Source: CBDULQ01 sp965368115
GTDB taxonomy: Bacteria; Pseudomonadota; Gammaproteobacteria; SZUA-229
Length of the DNA: 17,118 nt
Direction of reading: 5' to 3'
Assembly: GCA_965368115.1 (NCBI GenBank)
Contig: CBDULQ010000055.1
Span: 1 to 17,118, forward strand
Part shown: piece after piece, positions 1 through 7,838 of the stretch
How positions within the stretch are numbered: the first letter of the stretch is position 1
Layout of the letters: each line of letters opens with the position of its first letter
The notes under the pieces: model-generated
Seen by the model: the letters and a program-made list of their open reading frames with translations, nothing else
Databases searched by the model: none
What the model was told of the DNA's origin: nothing
Translations under genes and position numbers: made by a program

Positions 1-1980
1 CATGGCATTGATACTCATGTTTAGAATTGCATCTTCCAGATCCCCCGCATCAATCAACACAGTCCACAAATTTTCAAACAGATCCAGATTAAGTTCGACT
101 TTCGCGGTCAGGGTACGCGACAACATATCGGCATCTTCGTTAATGAGCGAATTGATATCAGCCGCCTTGGCAGCCGTATCCTTTCGACGCGAAAATTTCA
201 GTAATCCATTGGTGAGTTTCTTGGCGCGCTCCGCAGCACGCAAAATCGATTCGATATACGTGGACTGTTTAGGATCGGAACCCAGCTTCATCTGCAACAA
301 TTCCGCATAACCCAGGATAACGCCCAGCATATTGTTGTAATCATGCGCAATCCCGCCGGTCAACTTACCCATGGCTTCCATTTTTTGCGCTCTTCGCATA
401 TGGTCTTCGTGTTCTTTTTCGGTACTGATGTCGGACGCTGTGCCCACCATACGCGCCGGCTTGCCGTTGACATCGTATTCAGTCACCTTACCGCGACCGC
501 GCACCCACAAATAACTACCGTCGCCCTTACGGATACGATGTTCGCTTTCAAACTGGGGCAAGATACCTTCCAGGTGCTGACGCAGCTTCTCCATCACCTC
601 GGCTTTATCATCTGGATGAACATTGTTTTCCCAGAACGATACGTCGGGGACAACATCGTTATAACTGTAATCCAGCATGCTGATCCAGCGTTCACTGTAA
701 TAGACGTTATCGGTTTTGATATCCCAGTCCCACAATCCTTCATCAGTTGCCTGCAGCGCCATGCGTAATCGTTGCTCGCTTTCTCTAAGCGCCTGTTGCA
801 GGCTGTATTCTTCGGTGATGTCCTGGAACACCATAATCACCCCGTGAATAACGCCCTGCTGATCCTTGATCGGCGCAGCGCTGTCCGCAATGTGATACTT
901 CTTACCGGATCTGGAAATCAGGGTTGTGTGCTCGCCCAGTTCAATGACCTCATGGCAACGCATAACCTCGGTGACAGGATTTTTAAGTTTGGTACCGGTA
1001 TTCGAATCGACAATATTGAACACTTCATCCAGCGATTTGCCGACCGATTCCAGCTCTTCCCAACCGGTCAGCGAACAGGCAACAGGATTCATACGCGTTA
1101 CACTGCCATCCGCATCGGTGACGATAACGGCATCACCGATACTTTGCAGTGTCAGCGTCAGATTACGTTCTCGATGGCTGATTTCATCAAAAGCGTTCGA
1201 CAATACAAACTGATGCGCCTCCATGTTATCGAGCATCTCGTTAAAGAAACGCGCCAGGAATCCGATTTCGTCCGTACCCGAATCGTCAACCCGCAATGAA
1301 CGATCACCGGCGCTGATACGTTCCGCCAGATTACTGATATGCTTGACTCGCCTGATCACCGAGCGGTAGATCACCACCGCCAGCACACCAACAAAAGCCA
1401 GGTAGCCCAGCCACAGGAACAGCTGCTGTTTTTTGAGCACGGCACTCACCCGGCTTTTGATCCAGCTCAGATCCTGTTCGATCAGTAACAGCCCGACATT
1501 ATCCGCCGCCGGCAGCTCATCGATTCGTGTCAGCTTCAATGGCTTGATCAACAACACTTTCTGTTCATCATCGGACCACAACATCTGGCGACTGGACGAC
1601 ATGCGACTGAGTGACATCAAATTCTGCAATGCATCTTCGGCGATACCGAACTCGATAGCGATCAGGGTTTTATCACCGAACTGGTCGGCACTCCCGGCCA
1701 GTCGCCGCCCCCTGGCATCCAGTATGACCGTGGAAGTCGCACTGTCGACACTCTCAGTGCTGAGATAGGATTGCACATCGGCCAATCCGTTTTCTGAATA
1801 CAGGTGCTCAACGACCCGTTGATGAGAGCGACCCAGTTGATACAGTTCCTTAACTGCACGATTACGCAACTCCAGCTGAATTTCACTGGCACTAACATAG
1901 AACACCATAGCGCCATGTACGATCAGCAGAAGGATTGCCACCAGCACCGTTGACAGGATGATTGGAAATTTGAACTTCAT
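1..1980 (-). CDS. Membrane PAS-PAS-HisKA sensor histidine kinase, 3' end cut by the window
   Basis: Reading leftwards from the ATG at 1978-1980 there are 660 stop-free codons to the window edge. Visible order: transmembrane segment at about residues 5-28, a periplasmic sensor region, a second transmembrane segment at about 183-203, a HAMP linker (about 203-255, with DEIGFLARFFNEM), one PAS domain (about 265-395, DAVIVTDADG and NPVACSLTGW) and a second PAS/PAC domain (about 400-525, DEGLWDWDIKT, ending in a VGTASDIS motif). HisKA follows with MGKLTGGIAHDYNNMLG; the phosphoacceptor is His546. The last residues, DAILNMSINAM, are the N box of the ATPase domain, so the G boxes and any receiver domain lie outside. 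The HDYNN form belongs to the HDFNN-type kinases that often end in a receiver. No strong ribosome site precedes the ATG, and the signal sensed is unknown. No partner regulator is visible. Confidence 0.93.
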   Translation of the reverse strand, partial: MKFKFPIILSTVLVAILLLIVHGAMVFYVSASEIQLELRNRAVKELYQLGRSHQRVVEHLYSENGLADVQSYLSTESVDSATSTVILDARGRRLAGSADQFGDKTLIAIEFGIAEDALQNLMSLSRMSSSRQMLWSDDEQKVLLIKPLKLTRIDELPAADNVGLLLIEQDLSWIKSRVSAVLKKQQLFLWLGYLAFVGVLAVVIYRSVIRRVKHISNLAERISAGDRSLRVDDSGTDEIGFLARFFNEMLDNMEAHQFVLSNAFDEISHRERNLTLTLQSIGDAVIVTDADGSVTRMNPVACSLTGWEELESVGKSLDEVFNIVDSNTGTKLKNPVTEVMRCHEVIELGEHTTLISRSGKKYHIADSAAPIKDQQGVIHGVIMVFQDITEEYSLQQALRESEQRLRMALQATDEGLWDWDIKTDNVYYSERWISMLDYSYNDVVPDVSFWENNVHPDDKAEVMEKLRQHLEGILPQFESEHRIRKGDGSYLWVRGRGKVTEYDVNGKPARMVGTASDISTEKEHEDHMRRAQKMEAMGKLTGGIAHDYNNMLGVILGYAELLQMKLGSDPKQSTYIESILRAAERAKKLTNGLLKFSRRKDTAAKAADINSLINEDADMLSRTLTAKVELNLDLFENLWTVLIDAGDLEDAILNMSINAM

Positions 1981-2334
1981 GCAAGCCGGCTTCGGTTGTT
2001 CCCTCAGGACTGGACAGTCTCGTTCTTTAGAAGACGCGCCGCTGGATCAAACCCGTTCCCATCACGAAGCGCCACCACAAAATAGCCACCTGTCGATGTG
2101 TGCCGATCCAGTTTTTCGCATACCCATAACAGGACTCGAAACCGGCTCAACCACCCGGCGGTCCGGAGCCTTGCAAAAAATGCGTCATGTCTTTATGAAC
2201 ATAGCAGATAAACCCACGTTTGCTCACTCACCCGAGCGGGCTAATTTGTTGGTTTTATTCGATAAATTAGTCAATTATGGATAACTGAACAGCACCGCCC
2301 CCAGGCCCGACCCCGGACACGATGACTATTGACG

Positions 2335-2350
2335 ATCAGCCAAGGCTGAT
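2335..2350. repeat. Perfect 7-bp inverted repeat
   Basis: ATCAGCC-AA-GGCTGAT is a perfect 7-bp dyad with a 2-base centre. It lies just right of a TTGACG (2329-2334) and left of TATAGG (2350-2355), a poorly spaced promoter-like pair (15 bp). It could be an operator or only a short hairpin; nothing in the sequence decides this. Confidence 0.4.
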
Positions 2351-2401
2351 ATAGGCTTCACCCCCTTGCGATAACTGACTGATATTCGTCATTTATCTGC
2401 A

Positions 2402-2425
2402 TACAAACAGGTTTCTGGAGAAGTG
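2402..2425 (+). repeat. 24-bp direct repeat, copy 1, containing a 9-bp tRNA-Ser 5' end
   Basis: This block is identical, base for base, to 2597-2620. The shared sequence runs from TACAAACAGG through the first nine bases of the tRNA (GGAGAAGTG). After 2425 the two copies diverge completely, so copy 1 is a stub of the tRNA gene start rather than a second tRNA. The offset between copies is 195 bp. Confidence 0.9.
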
Positions 2426-2530
2426 GTCGCTCTCGCCCTTCCCTGGGCTCCGCGACACTGGCACATCCGTGTGCGGCGGTCGCTCTGGTTCGTCCCTGAA
2501 CTCCGCGACACTGGCACATCCGTGTGCGGC
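2425..2530. repeat. 53-bp tandem repeat, two copies, with small hairpins
   Basis: Copy 1 is 2425-2477 and copy 2 is 2478-2530. By eye they match at 47 of 53 positions, and the last 30 bases are identical. Each copy carries the dyad GCACA-TCCG-TGTGC. The unit resembles the short palindromic dispersed repeats found between genes in many gammaproteobacteria, but membership in any named family is not shown. It sits directly between the two copies of the 24-bp direct repeat. Confidence 0.85.
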
Positions 2531-2596
2531 GTCCGATTATTTTTTATTGTGGGCGGTTGGGTTTATTCCAGCAGCATTGCAGGTGCCCACTGAGAG

Positions 2597-2620
2597 TACA
2601 AACAGGTTTCTGGAGAAGTG
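2597..2620 (+). repeat. 24-bp direct repeat, copy 2, spanning the real tRNA-Ser start
   Basis: Identical to 2402-2425. Here the block leads into the intact tRNA-Ser: its last nine bases are tRNA positions 1-9. Together the two copies bound a 171-bp segment. Confidence 0.9.
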
Positions 2621-2702
2621 TCCGAGTGGTTGAAGGAGCACGCCTGGAAAGTGTGTATACGCTAATCGCGTATCGAGGGTTCGAATCCCTCCTTCTCCGC
2701 CA
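2612..2702 (+). tRNA. tRNA-Ser (anticodon GGA)
   Basis: The acceptor stem GGAGAAG (2612-2618) pairs with CTTCTCC (2692-2698), followed by discriminator G and an encoded CCA (2700-2702). The anticodon stem CACGC/GTGTG encloses the loop CTGGAAA with anticodon GGA at 2646-2648, reading UCC and UCU serine codons. A long variable arm of the class II type is present (ATACGC...GCGTAT), followed by the T arm GAGGG-TTCGAAT-CCCTC. All arms fold, so the gene appears functional despite the duplicated 5' end upstream. Confidence 0.97.
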
Positions 2703-2739
2703 AATTAAAAAGGGCCCCGAAAGGGGCCCTTTTTAATTT
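2702..2739. terminator. Strong bidirectional hairpin terminator after tRNA-Ser
   Basis: A perfect 17-bp inverted repeat with a GAAA loop. The GC core is AGGGCCCC/GGGGCCCT, flanked by A-rich and T-rich arms, so the plus-strand transcript ends in TTTTTAATTT. The symmetry lets it also stop leftward transcription from the protease-like gene. It begins on the last base of the tRNA CCA. Confidence 0.93.
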
Positions 2740-2775
2740 GACTGAGCGGGAGGCTTTGATTCGAACCCTTGTTCG

Positions 2776-2799
2776 AAAATTTGCACGACAGCAAATTTT
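2776..2799 (-). terminator. Possible terminator of the protease-like gene
   Basis: AAAATTTGC-ACGACA-GCAAATTTT is a perfect 9-bp inverted repeat, 34 bases downstream of the protease-like stop codon. On the minus strand the hairpin ends in TTTT. The stem is A/T-rich, so it would be weak; the stronger hairpin at 2702-2739 lies behind it. Confidence 0.45.
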
Positions 2800-2833
2800 G
2801 ACGCGTTCACTTCCCACCACAACACCAGCCTCA

Positions 2834-3529
2834 TCAACTCCCGTCAAAACTATGAATCAGCGACTCTGCATTCATGAGTTCGATACCGTACTCGATGGCT
2901 ACGGCGTAGGACACGTTGGTTTCCCTTGGCTCCAGTAGTTCACCGGCTCCACCGGATTGCCGAGCGATTTCCGCGGGTTCGAAACGTCCGGTGATAATGC
3001 CGACGATATGACTGTCCGCCACGTGAATCAAGGGACCGCCCCGATCACCTTCGTGGAACGCCGAATCAAAAAGAATCAGATCAGTATCATTACTTGAACG
3101 CATCTTGGCGCACACCACAGCATTGTAGCCAAGCAGGTTGTGCACCATCTGGTGACCGAAGGAAAAACCCAGGCCCATCACACTGGCCCCGGGACGCACG
3201 GCGCTGGTGCTGCCGAGAAAATCGTCCGGTACACCGATGCCGATATCCTGGTCGAAACGCAACAGCGCCACGTCATGATCCTCATCCCGCCGAACGACCG
3301 ACACGGGCATGGCAGCGACTCGATCCAGCACCACGGGTACGAACTCGTCACTGAAGGTGCTGGGCACCGCCACCAACCCCTGTTCTTCATGTGTAAGGTG
3401 GGCGGCAGTGAGCAGATAACCGTCTCGATGCACCAGAAAGGTCGAACCGAGAAACGTAATTGCATCCCCCTGACTACGCGCCAGCATCATGCAGCCGCTA
3501 CGAAATTTATTACTGACGTTTTGTAACAT
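2834..3529 (-). CDS. Trypsin/DegP-fold protein lacking the catalytic serine (probable pseudo-protease)
   Basis: A 231-residue protein with the layout of a small S1-type serine protease. The catalytic histidine is in LLTAAHLT (His44) and the aspartate in EDHDVALLRF (Asp86). The serine motif, normally GDSGGP or GNSGGP, reads EGDRGGPLI: residue 163 is arginine, codon CGG at 3041-3043 on the minus strand. The rest of the oxyanion loop is intact. Peptide hydrolysis by the usual triad is therefore unlikely, and a binding or scaffolding role is possible. There is no signal peptide, transmembrane segment or PDZ domain, so it is predicted to be cytoplasmic, unlike DegP. The ATG is preceded by AGGAA at workable spacing. 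It starts 118 bases after the BCCT gene ends and could be transcribed with it or alone. Confidence 0.85.
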   Translation of the reverse strand: MLQNVSNKFRSGCMMLARSQGDAITFLGSTFLVHRDGYLLTAAHLTHEEQGLVAVPSTFSDEFVPVVLDRVAAMPVSVVRRDEDHDVALLRFDQDIGIGVPDDFLGSTSAVRPGASVMGLGFSFGHQMVHNLLGYNAVVCAKMRSSNDTDLILFDSAFHEGDRGGPLIHVADSHIVGIITGRFEPAEIARQSGGAGELLEPRETNVSYAVAIEYGIELMNAESLIHSFDGS

Positions 3530-3647
3530 GCTGTATTCCTGTCTCCATTGCGGATGACTCCTGTTGTGATTGATTCAACTGCCAGCCAGGCCAGTGACGG
3601 GCAGAAAAACTAAACGATGATGCATGACCAGAATCAACGAACTGTCG

Positions 3648-5324
3648 TTATTTTTTGCGCTCTCGCCGCCGCAAATCGGTATTGATCCAGAAGGTGCGCC
3701 GGCCGAAAGTCGGCATATTGCGGGTCGCCCGGGTTCGATAATCGCGGCCCTCGTAGTCGTCCATATCAATGGTAAACGACTGGCCTTCCCGATAATTATC
3801 CATACCCTTATGCAGGGCGAAACACATCCCCAGCAGCACCACGGCAAACGGCAACCCGGTACTAATGGCCACGGTTTGCAGGGCCACCAGACCACCGCCG
3901 ATAAGCAGAGACGCCGCTACCAGACCTTCCATCACCGCCCAGAAAATACGCTGAATCACGGGTGGTTCGGTGTTGCCGCCGGCGGTAATGATATCGATGA
4001 CCAGGGAGCCCGAGTCCGACGAAGTGACGAAAAAAGTAATCACCACGCACACCGCCAGCGCGGACGTCACTTCGTTCAGTGGGAAGTTTTCCAGCAATAC
4101 GAACAGGGAAACGGGAATGTTGTCCTGTACCGCCGCTGCGATACCCCCGGCACCGAACATCTCGATATTCAAGGCGCTGTTGCCAAATGTCGTCATCCAG
4201 ATAAAGGTCACCAGCGTGGGGATAAACAGCACGCCCTTGATGAATTCACTCACCGTGCGGCCGTAGGACACCCGGGCGATGAACATGCCGACAAACGGCG
4301 ACCAGGAAATCCACCAGCCCCAGTAAAACACCGTCCAGCCGTTCTGCCAGGCGGTGTTTTCATAGGTCTCGTTCCAGGTACTCAACTGGGCGAAGTTCTG
4401 CACGTAGTAACCGATGTTCTCCACCAGCGCATTGAGAATGAACAGGGTCGGCCCGACCAGCAGCACAAACAGTAACAGGGCACCTGCTATGACGATATTC
4501 AGCTGACTGAGGAACTTGATACCGCCATCGAGGCCGCGTACCACCGACCAGGTTGCGAGGGCCGTGATTCCTGCAATGAGAATCACCTGAACCGTGTCGT
4601 TTTGCGGAACCCCCAGCAAATGACCGAGCCCGGCATTCACCTGTTGAACCCCCAGTCCCAGTGACGTGGCGACACCGAACATGGTCGCCACCGTGGCCAT
4701 GATGTCGATCACGTTGCCCACCGTGCCGTAGATACGTTCACCGAAGATGGGATGAAACACGGAACGAATCGACAACGGCAGGTTGCGATTGAAGGCAAAG
4801 AAAGCCAGCGACAAACCGACCAGCGCATACAGAGCCCAGGGGTGTAGACCCCAGTGCAGGAACGTGAAATCCATTGCGGTGCGCGCGGCTTCAGCAGTGC
4901 CCGGCTCCGCCATAGGTGAGGCAACGAAATGGAACATAGGCTCGGCGACGCCATAGAACAACAGGCCTATACCCATGCCGGCGCTGAACAGCATGGCGTA
5001 CCAGCCCAGGGTGGAAAATTCCGGTTCGGCTCCCTCCCCGCCCAGTCGAATACTGCCGAAACGTCCGAGGAGCAGTGAAATGACAAAAATGAGAATGATA
5101 TTCATGGCGGCGACGAAGAACCACCCGGCAAAGGTCGACACCAGCGTCTGCACCTGGGAGAACAGGTCATCGACGCGGCGTTCGAAAAACAGGGTCAGCA
5201 CAACGAACATCACAATCAGTCCGCCGGAAATGAAAAACACATAAGGATGCACGTCCAGCTTGAGCCAGCCACGGGTCGCATCGTCGTTATTCGCCTGGTG
5301 ATTATCGTTCTGATTCTCGGCCAT
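3648..5324 (-). CDS. BCCT-family betaine/choline/carnitine-type transporter
   Basis: A 558-residue inner-membrane secondary transporter with about twelve hydrophobic segments. The family signature is present as GWTVFYWGWWISWSPFVGMF (about residues 329-348). The substrate-path motif GMGIGLLFYGVAEP is at about 116-129; its last GMGIG glycine (Gly120) matches the BetP position where BetT has aspartate, which points to Na+ rather than H+ coupling (family knowledge, from memory). The aromatic cage for trimethylammonium groups is visible in HWGLHPWALY as Trp158, Trp163 and Tyr166, spaced as in BetP. The N-terminus is short and hydrophilic; the C-tail is moderately long and ends in basic residues (RRRERKK). 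Expected substrates are glycine betaine, choline or related compounds; the exact one is not decidable. It lies 36 bases after the binding-protein gene on the same strand. Confidence 0.95.
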   Translation of the reverse strand: MAENQNDNHQANNDDATRGWLKLDVHPYVFFISGGLIVMFVVLTLFFERRVDDLFSQVQTLVSTFAGWFFVAAMNIILIFVISLLLGRFGSIRLGGEGAEPEFSTLGWYAMLFSAGMGIGLLFYGVAEPMFHFVASPMAEPGTAEAARTAMDFTFLHWGLHPWALYALVGLSLAFFAFNRNLPLSIRSVFHPIFGERIYGTVGNVIDIMATVATMFGVATSLGLGVQQVNAGLGHLLGVPQNDTVQVILIAGITALATWSVVRGLDGGIKFLSQLNIVIAGALLLFVLLVGPTLFILNALVENIGYYVQNFAQLSTWNETYENTAWQNGWTVFYWGWWISWSPFVGMFIARVSYGRTVSEFIKGVLFIPTLVTFIWMTTFGNSALNIEMFGAGGIAAAVQDNIPVSLFVLLENFPLNEVTSALAVCVVITFFVTSSDSGSLVIDIITAGGNTEPPVIQRIFWAVMEGLVAASLLIGGGLVALQTVAISTGLPFAVVLLGMCFALHKGMDNYREGQSFTIDMDDYEGRDYRTRATRNMPTFGRRTFWINTDLRRRERKK

Positions 5325-5360
5325 AATAGTTTCTGATCCTGCTTATGAGTGATATGGGCA

Positions 5361-6482
5361 TCAACGGGGCAGATGCTTCGGTACCTGAAGAGGTCTACGC
5401 AGCCATTCCTCGAAACGGCGGTTAATGCGACCGTAATGCTCCGCCCACCAGCGGGCATTGATCTGCAAGGCATTGGCAAAATTTTTCTTTGCAGTCGGCA
5501 ATTGTGGTCGCGCGTTCTTGTTCATTAACTGGAGAGACGATCTGCGCACCGGACCGTAGGGAATATGCCGAGCCTGCTCTGCCAGCTGTGTGCTCCGGGT
5601 TGCGAAACGAATGAAGTCCAGCGCCTGCTCGTGGCGCGGATTGTGACGTGGGATACCAAGCAGGTCGATGTTCCAGATCTGGTGATCCCAGATGATTCGA
5701 AAATCGCCGCCCCGGCTATTCGCATCGGCAATGCGACCGTTGTATGCCGAAGTCATTACCACCTCGCCGGATTCCAGCAGATGAGGCGCCTCGATACCGT
5801 CCTGCCACCAGATCAGCTGCGGCTTGATCCGATCCAGCATGGCAAACGCACGCTGCAGCCCCGCTTCGGTCTCCAGCGTGGCGTACACCTTGTCCATGGG
5901 TACCCCGTCCGCCAGTAGCGCCCATTCCAGGTTGGCCTTGGGCGTGCGGCGCAGGGCGCGGCGTCCCGGGAAGGACTCGATATCGAAGAAATCCGCCAGT
6001 CGTCGAGGCTGTTTTTCCAGCGCATCCGGGCTATAGGCGATCACCGTCGACCAGACCACGGTACCCACCGCACAGTCGGTCAGGCTGCCGTCCAGAAAAT
6101 CGTCCTGCGCTGCGGTACCATCCGCTGCCGGCGCCAGGTCGGTCGGCGCAATCGGCTCCAGCAGACCTTCGTCACAGGCACGCAGCGCATCACTCATTTC
6201 CAGATCCACCACATCCCATTTGATGTTCAGGGAACGCACCTGGTTACGTAACTCCGCCAGACCGCCGCGATAATCCAGCATCTCGATCTGAACACCGGTT
6301 GCGGCCTGGTAGGGACGCACGAAAGCCAGTATCTGACTGCGCGTATAGGCGCCGCCCCAGGACACCATGGTCAGATCGTCCGCCTGGCCCGGTAAGGGTA
6401 TCAGCAAACTGACGAAAAGCAGCGCCAGAAGCAGGCTGTGGCGAACAGGTCGAAATATGTGAAGACCGATGTCGTGCATCAT
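5361..6482 (-). CDS. Periplasmic substrate-binding protein, polyamine (PotD-like) ABC type
   Basis: A 373-residue exported protein. The signal peptide has a basic start (RPVRH), a leucine-rich core and likely cleavage after PGQA (residue 34). The mature part begins DDLTMVSWGGAY, typical of family 1 extracellular solute-binding proteins of the spermidine/putrescine group. Further family-like blocks are WDVVDLEMSDALRACDEGLL, RRTPKANLEWALLADG and VVMTSAYNGRI. Such proteins normally feed ABC permeases, but none is nearby; the neighbours are a porin and a BCCT transporter. The ATG begins two bases after the porin stop codon (TAAGCATG), implying translational coupling. Two adjacent in-frame ATGs (6482 and 6479) make the exact start uncertain by one residue. 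The ligand is unknown; an amine is the family expectation. Confidence 0.92.
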   Translation of the reverse strand: MMHDIGLHIFRPVRHSLLLALLFVSLLIPLPGQADDLTMVSWGGAYTRSQILAFVRPYQAATGVQIEMLDYRGGLAELRNQVRSLNIKWDVVDLEMSDALRACDEGLLEPIAPTDLAPAADGTAAQDDFLDGSLTDCAVGTVVWSTVIAYSPDALEKQPRRLADFFDIESFPGRRALRRTPKANLEWALLADGVPMDKVYATLETEAGLQRAFAMLDRIKPQLIWWQDGIEAPHLLESGEVVMTSAYNGRIADANSRGGDFRIIWDHQIWNIDLLGIPRHNPRHEQALDFIRFATRSTQLAEQARHIPYGPVRRSSLQLMNKNARPQLPTAKKNFANALQINARWWAEHYGRINRRFEEWLRRPLQVPKHLPR

Positions 6483-6484
6483 GC

Positions 6485-7741
6485 TTACCAGTAGTAACCC
6501 AGGTTAATGTTTAAGCGCGTATCCCAATCGTTGCTGCCGCCGCCAGCGAGTGAGCCGTCGCTGAAAAACAGCATATTCCTGCCGCGGACGATATCGATGT
6601 AGGTAAAGGTCGGACCGACACCGATCGCGCAACCGGTGGTGTTGAGGTAGGAATTGGCGAAGCCGCCAGCATCCTTTGAGAGCACGCTGAAATCGTTGTA
6701 GCAGGTCAGGATATCCACCCCGAGTCCCGCCACCGGCAGGTTGTAGGCGATATTGGCAACGCCGAAGTTCGCTTTCGCAGCCACTTCATGACTGCCACCA
6801 AAAGCGCCGAAGGTGACCGTTTCGTCACTGACACCGAGCGGATTTTGCGGACTGTACACATAGCGACCGCCTTCGAACTGAAAATTCCAGCGCCCACAGC
6901 GACTATCCAGGTGAACCGCCGATGCCCACTGATCACCGTTTTTATCCGTATCCCGGTTATACACCTGGCCCCATTGCAGGGACAAACCCAGTTCATGCTG
7001 GCACTCGCTTGCTTCACCGAACAGGTAAGCGATGCGACCGTTCACGGTATTGGTTTCCTCGTTTGGCGTCGAACCGGTGGTGACCAGGTCGTAGGAATAC
7101 CGCTCCAGGTCCGAGGCATTGCCCAGTTCCGCATTCTTGTAAAAAGCCAGCTGGATATTCCATGGCTGTCCATCGAACACATACTTCACACCCGCATCGT
7201 AATCGTCTCCAAGACCAATGTAATAAGGCACACCAAACCAGAAGTTATGCGAATCATAGGGTAACAGGCCGAACGGCACCTGGCTGATACCCAGCTGAAG
7301 CTGGCCGCCATCGTCGAAATCATAACCGAGCCAGCCGTGGTGGATGGCATTCATGTAGCTGTAAAAACGATATTCCGTGGACAGGATGATATTGCCCTTT
7401 CGACCATCCAGATTGAGGCGAAAAATATCCAGCCCCATGTCACCACGCCGGGACTGCTGGTTGTCATCGAAATTTTTCAGGGCATAGTTGAAACGCAGCG
7501 CACCACCAACATCGAACGACTCATCGTCATTTTCCGCTGCCGATGTTTCACTGGCCGACTCCTTGGCTTCGATTTCTCCACCACCGGTGAGCTGACGCGA
7601 CTCCAGTTCATCGACGCGTTTCTTGAGTGCTTCCAGTTCCTGATATACCGCATCACCCTGAGGCGCTGCGGCACCGGACTCGGCCAGCAGGCAAAGAACC
7701 ATAGCAAGACAGCGGATATTCACGGCCTGTGTATTTTTCAT
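6485..7741 (-). CDS. Outer-membrane beta-barrel porin with N-terminal coiled coil
   Basis: With the chosen ATG (7739-7741) the protein has 418 residues. It opens with a signal peptide (MKNTQAVNIR, then a hydrophobic core, cleavage near ESGAAA, residue 26). A short coiled-coil stretch (about 29-55, VYQELEALKKRVDELESRQ) follows, as in trimeric phosphate-selective (OprO/P-like) porins. The rest alternates short polar and aromatic strands and ends in NLGYYW, an aromatic C-terminus suited to BAM-mediated insertion. A longer reading from TTG at 7792 would add 17 polar residues that spoil the signal peptide, so it was not used. It is the first gene of a run with the binding protein and BCCT transporter, suggesting it admits the same solute. 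The substrate cannot be told from the sequence. Confidence 0.88.
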   Translation of the reverse strand: MKNTQAVNIRCLAMVLCLLAESGAAAPQGDAVYQELEALKKRVDELESRQLTGGGEIEAKESASETSAAENDDESFDVGGALRFNYALKNFDDNQQSRRGDMGLDIFRLNLDGRKGNIILSTEYRFYSYMNAIHHGWLGYDFDDGGQLQLGISQVPFGLLPYDSHNFWFGVPYYIGLGDDYDAGVKYVFDGQPWNIQLAFYKNAELGNASDLERYSYDLVTTGSTPNEETNTVNGRIAYLFGEASECQHELGLSLQWGQVYNRDTDKNGDQWASAVHLDSRCGRWNFQFEGGRYVYSPQNPLGVSDETVTFGAFGGSHEVAAKANFGVANIAYNLPVAGLGVDILTCYNDFSVLSKDAGGFANSYLNTTGCAIGVGPTFTYIDIVRGRNMLFFSDGSLAGGGSNDWDTRLNINLGYYW

Positions 7742-7808
7742 CTTTTTTCTACAGGGATTTCTACAGCGCCCTGTTGAATATTCAGGTCTCAATCAATGAC
7801 TATTGTTT

Positions 7809-7838
7809 ACATGTTGCCGGTTTGAAAACCTGTGTCAA
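7809..7838 (-). promoter_or_regulatory. Possible promoter of the porin/binding protein/BCCT operon
   Basis: On the minus strand there is a perfect TTGACA (plus-strand 7833-7838). At 18 bp it is followed by ACATGT, a poor -10; a better A/T block (TAAACAAT) lies too far. It sits about 70-100 bases before the chosen porin start, a sensible position, but the weak -10 keeps this tentative. Confidence 0.3.

Larger units (their letters stand above)
1981..2611. other. Gene-poor intergenic stretch between the kinase and tRNA-Ser
   Basis: No convincing protein gene is present; the open frames here are short and resemble no family I recognise. The left part (1981-2330) must hold the promoter of the leftward kinase, but I found no clear -35/-10 pair. 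The right part holds a short perfect dyad (2335-2350), one copy of a 24-bp direct repeat (2402-2425) and a 53-bp tandem repeat (2425-2530), listed separately. The stretch immediately before the tRNA (2531-2611) is A/T-rich around 2533-2550 and shows no good promoter match. Confidence 0.6.

Noticed and set aside
343..1299. Plus-strand open frames of 95-175 codons across the left end
   Set aside because: All are antisense to the PAS/HisKA kinase, whose minus-strand frame is open for 660 codons with clear domains.
2425..2530. Tandem repeat as a CRISPR remnant
   Set aside because: Only two copies, directly abutting with no spacers, and no cas genes anywhere in the window.
2754..2780. Second tRNA fragment: GGGTTCGAATC on the minus strand just after the terminator
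   Set aside because: It resembles a T loop, but the flanking bases do not pair into a T stem and no other tRNA arms are present.
2662..2847. Minus-strand 61-codon open frame over the tRNA-Ser and its terminator
   Set aside because: Its end reads AEKEGFEPS, the well-known artefact of translating the antisense of a tRNA-Ser. It overlaps the tRNA and terminator and has no ribosome site.
3624..4475. Plus-strand 283-codon open frame
   Set aside because: It lies antisense to the BCCT transporter, is rich in His, Gln, Arg and Gly as expected of a shadow frame, and has no recognisable domain.
7742..7792. TTG start extending the porin by 17 residues
   Set aside because: The extension (RPEYSTGRCRNPCRKK) is polar and would precede an otherwise normal signal peptide; the ATG at 7739-7741 gives a proper one.
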